Part shown: positions 4,946 through 6,486 of the stretch, in pieces
Layout of the letters: each line of letters starts with the position of its first letter
Numbering within the stretch: the stretch's first letter is position 1
Assembly: GCA_021812925.1 (NCBI GenBank)
Contig: JAKAMK010000047.1
Coordinates: 1 to 6,486 of the forward strand
DNA: 6,486 nucleotides
Direction: 5' to 3'
DNA from: a bacterium
Lineage (GTDB): Bacteria > Patescibacteria > Paceibacteria > UBA9973 > UBA2103
The notes under the pieces: model-generated
The model's input: only the letters and a program-made list of their open reading frames with translations
Database searches by the model: none
Told to the model about the DNA's origin: nothing
Made by a program: the position numbers and the translations under genes

Positions 4946-4974
4946 ATAGTACTGATTTAAAATATATCTGTCAA
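4946..4974 (-). promoter_or_regulatory. Sigma-70-type promoter of the 108-codon gene
   Basis: On the minus strand TTGACA (4969-4974, perfect -35) is followed by a 17-base AT-rich spacer and TACTAT (4946-4951, five of six to the -10 consensus). The predicted start is near 4939, about 40 bases upstream of the start codon. It is the only near-consensus promoter I can find in the window. Confidence 0.85.
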
Positions 4975-4978
4975 ATTC

Positions 4979-4995
4979 GCCCGCGTTACGCGGGC
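4979..4995 (-). terminator. Hairpin with the RNase stop codon as its loop
   Basis: On the minus strand GCCCGCG-TAA-CGCGGGC: a perfect 7-bp GC stem whose three-base loop is exactly the stop codon of the RNase gene. GAATTT follows, then the -35 box of the next gene. The T-run is weak, so it may be a terminator or an mRNA 3'-end stabiliser. Confidence 0.55.
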
Positions 4996-6486
4996 ACGAA
5001 GTCGAGTTCCTTTTCCGCGGGGCGCGCGGCGAGGAGCTTCACGGTGATGGGGTCGCCGAGGCGGTAGACCCGCTTCGTGCGCTTACCCACGAGCCGGAAC
5101 TGCTTCTCCTCGTACTCATAGAAATCGTCGCCGAGGTCCTTCACGCGAATCATGCCGTCGGCGTGGGTCTCTGTGAGCTCCACGTAGAGCCCGCGATCAG
5201 TGACGCCCGAGATGACGCCCGCGAACGACTCGCCCACGTGCGGGGCGAGGAATTCCACCTGCTTCATCTTCACGCTGTCGCGCTCGGCGTCCGCTGCGGC
5301 GACCTCGCGCTCGGAGGAGTGCGCTGCTATAGCGTCGAACTCCGCCATCTCTTTCACGGAAACGGGATTGCCGCCCGCGTGGCTCTTTACGAGCCGGTGG
5401 ATGACGAGGTCCGGGTAGCGGCGGATGGGGGAGGTGAAGTGCGTGTAGAAATCGAAGGCGAGGCCGAAGTGCCCGATGTTCTTCGTCGCGTAGACGGCTT
5501 TCGCCATGGAGCGCAGGGTCGCAGTCTTTATGAGGTACTCCTCGGGCGTGTGCTTCACCTCGTCGAGGACGCGGTTCAGCTCCGCGCCGGAGACCGTGCC
5601 GTCGCCCGCCACCTTCAGGTGGTAGCCCATGACCTGCAAGAGGTGCGCGAGGTTCGCGATGCGGTCCGTGTCTGGCACGTCGTGGATGCGGTAGAGCGAC
5701 TCGAAGTGCGGACCGCCGTTCGCGGTGAGCTCTGCGAGGTGCTCGGCGACGTGCTCGTTCGCGAGGAGCATGAAGTCCTCGATCATGAGATTCGTCGCCT
5801 TGCGCACTTTCAGGTGGATGGCGATAGGCTTGCCGGTCTCGTCGAGCTCGACCTTCACCTCGGGCGTGTCGAACTCGATAGCGCCCTTTGCCTGGCGGCG
5901 CGCGCGTATCTTTTTCGAGAGCGCGAGGAGCGCCGTGAGCTCGTCGTGGAGGTCGCCTTGGCCAGCGTCGAGGGTCGCCTGCGCGTCCTCGTACGTGTAG
6001 CGGCGGTCGCTGTGGATGACCGTCTCGCCGAACCACTTGTCGACGACGTTCGCGTTCTCGTCGAGCGTGAAGACCGCGGACACCGCGAGGCGGTCCTTGC
6101 CCTCGACGAGCGAGCAGAGGTTATTTGAGAGCACTTCGGGGAGCATCGGGATGGTGCGGTCGACGAGGTACACGGAGGTCGCGCGCTCGCGAGCCTCGCG
6201 GTCGAACGCATCGCCCTGCGCGACAAAGAAGGAAACATCCGCGATATGGATGCCGACCTCGTACGTGCCGTCCGGGTTCTTGCGCATTGAGAGCGCGTCG
6301 TCGTAGTCCTTCGCATCCTTGGGGTCGATGGTGCAGGTGGGGCGGTCGCGAAAATCGCGCCGGGGGCTCCCGGCCGCGATGTTCGCGACCGCCTTCGCGA
6401 TCATTCCTGCACCCGCGGTCTCGAGGCGCTGCGCTTCGGCGACGACGCCCGGCGGGAAGTCGCTCGAGAATCCCTGGCCGAGGGCG
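4986..6486 (-). CDS. rnr: RNase R-type 3'-5' exoribonuclease (RNB family), 5'-partial
   Basis: Processive 3'-to-5' exoribonuclease that degrades structured RNA in the cytoplasm. The frame stays open through the window end (27 further codons beyond the ATG at 6404, beginning ALGQGFSSDFPPG), so the N-terminal cold-shock domains lie outside and that ATG is not the start. Residues are counted from 6404. The RNB catalytic motif TIDPKDAKDYDDAL is at 25-38, with the four expected metal-binding aspartates at 27, 33, 35 and 36. HIADVSFFV (53-61), RTIPMLPEVLSNNLCSLVEG (83-102) and the RNase R signature HFTSPIRRYPDL (322-333) follow. An S1 RNA-binding domain occupies about 391-470. The protein ends right after S1 (ELDFVPA), without the lysine-rich tail of enterobacterial RNase R. 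RNase II is less likely because of the HFTSPIRRYPDL form. The stop codon sits in a hairpin loop, and the promoter of the next gene begins immediately beyond. Confidence 0.93.
   Translation of the reverse strand, partial: ALGQGFSSDFPPGVVAEAQRLETAGAGMIAKAVANIAAGSPRRDFRDRPTCTIDPKDAKDYDDALSMRKNPDGTYEVGIHIADVSFFVAQGDAFDREARERATSVYLVDRTIPMLPEVLSNNLCSLVEGKDRLAVSAVFTLDENANVVDKWFGETVIHSDRRYTYEDAQATLDAGQGDLHDELTALLALSKKIRARRQAKGAIEFDTPEVKVELDETGKPIAIHLKVRKATNLMIEDFMLLANEHVAEHLAELTANGGPHFESLYRIHDVPDTDRIANLAHLLQVMGYHLKVAGDGTVSGAELNRVLDEVKHTPEEYLIKTATLRSMAKAVYATKNIGHFGLAFDFYTHFTSPIRRYPDLVIHRLVKSHAGGNPVSVKEMAEFDAIAAHSSEREVAAADAERDSVKMKQVEFLAPHVGESFAGVISGVTDRGLYVELTETHADGMIRVKDLGDDFYEYEEKQFRLVGKRTKRVYRLGDPITVKLLAARPAEKELDFVPA

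Noticed and set aside
4931..4959. Plus-strand TTGACA promoter
   Set aside because: TTGACA at 4931-4936 is part of the inverted repeat, its -10 candidate (GATTTA) is poor, and it would point into the RNase gene from behind.
5163..6128. 321-codon plus-strand frame opposite the RNase gene
   Set aside because: Shadow frame of the RNB/S1 coding sequence, with no recognisable domain.

Overview
The window is a GC-rich bacterial chromosome fragment with six protein genes packed tightly around short structured intergenic stretches. The host is probably a Candidatus Patescibacteria/CPR lineage, most likely a high-GC Parcubacteria (Paceibacteria) member. This is an inference from the unusually short SMC, which lacks a recognisable hinge domain, the small orphan genes and the compact layout; no rRNA or other marker gene is present. 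TGA ends at least three of the genes (glutamate dehydrogenase, the winged-helix gene and the small membrane gene), so the standard bacterial code applies and a recoded SR1/Gracilibacteria host is excluded.

Layout. Bases 1-2161 (+) hold most of smc, cut at its 5' end by the window edge and followed by a GC-rich hairpin. Converging on it is a small gene on the minus strand (2222-2467) for an 81-residue membrane protein. Bases 2468-2651 separate that gene from the divergent gdhA (2652-3881, +), a complete glutamate dehydrogenase. Downstream of gdhA a 235-base gap leads to a 95-residue stand-alone winged-helix DNA-binding protein (4117-4404, +). Two back-to-back hairpins (4407-4431 and 4438-4471) separate it from a convergent orphan gene of 108 codons (4574-4900, -). 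That gene has a near-consensus promoter, a 9-bp inverted repeat over the predicted transcription start and a strong Shine-Dalgarno. The rest (4986-6486, -) is the C-terminal part of an RNase R-type exoribonuclease, cut at its 5' end by the window edge.

The most unusual content is non-coding. Two copies of a palindromic element share the exact 19-base core GGGAAAGTCCGACTTTCCC and bracket gdhA (2541-2579 and 4004-4048). The second is a perfect 45-bp palindrome whose two arms each carry a perfect DnaA-box 9-mer (TTATCCACA). Between copies, two stem base pairs have changed in a compensatory way, so the pairing itself looks conserved. Other structured points are a GCGA tetraloop hairpin inside the smc reading frame built from atypical codons, and a hairpin at the end of the RNase gene whose three-base loop is the stop codon.

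The genes do not form one pathway: chromosome organisation (SMC), nitrogen/carbon metabolism (GDH), transcription control (winged helix), RNA turnover (RNase R) and two proteins of unknown function. Each gene appears to be its own transcription unit or the end of one.
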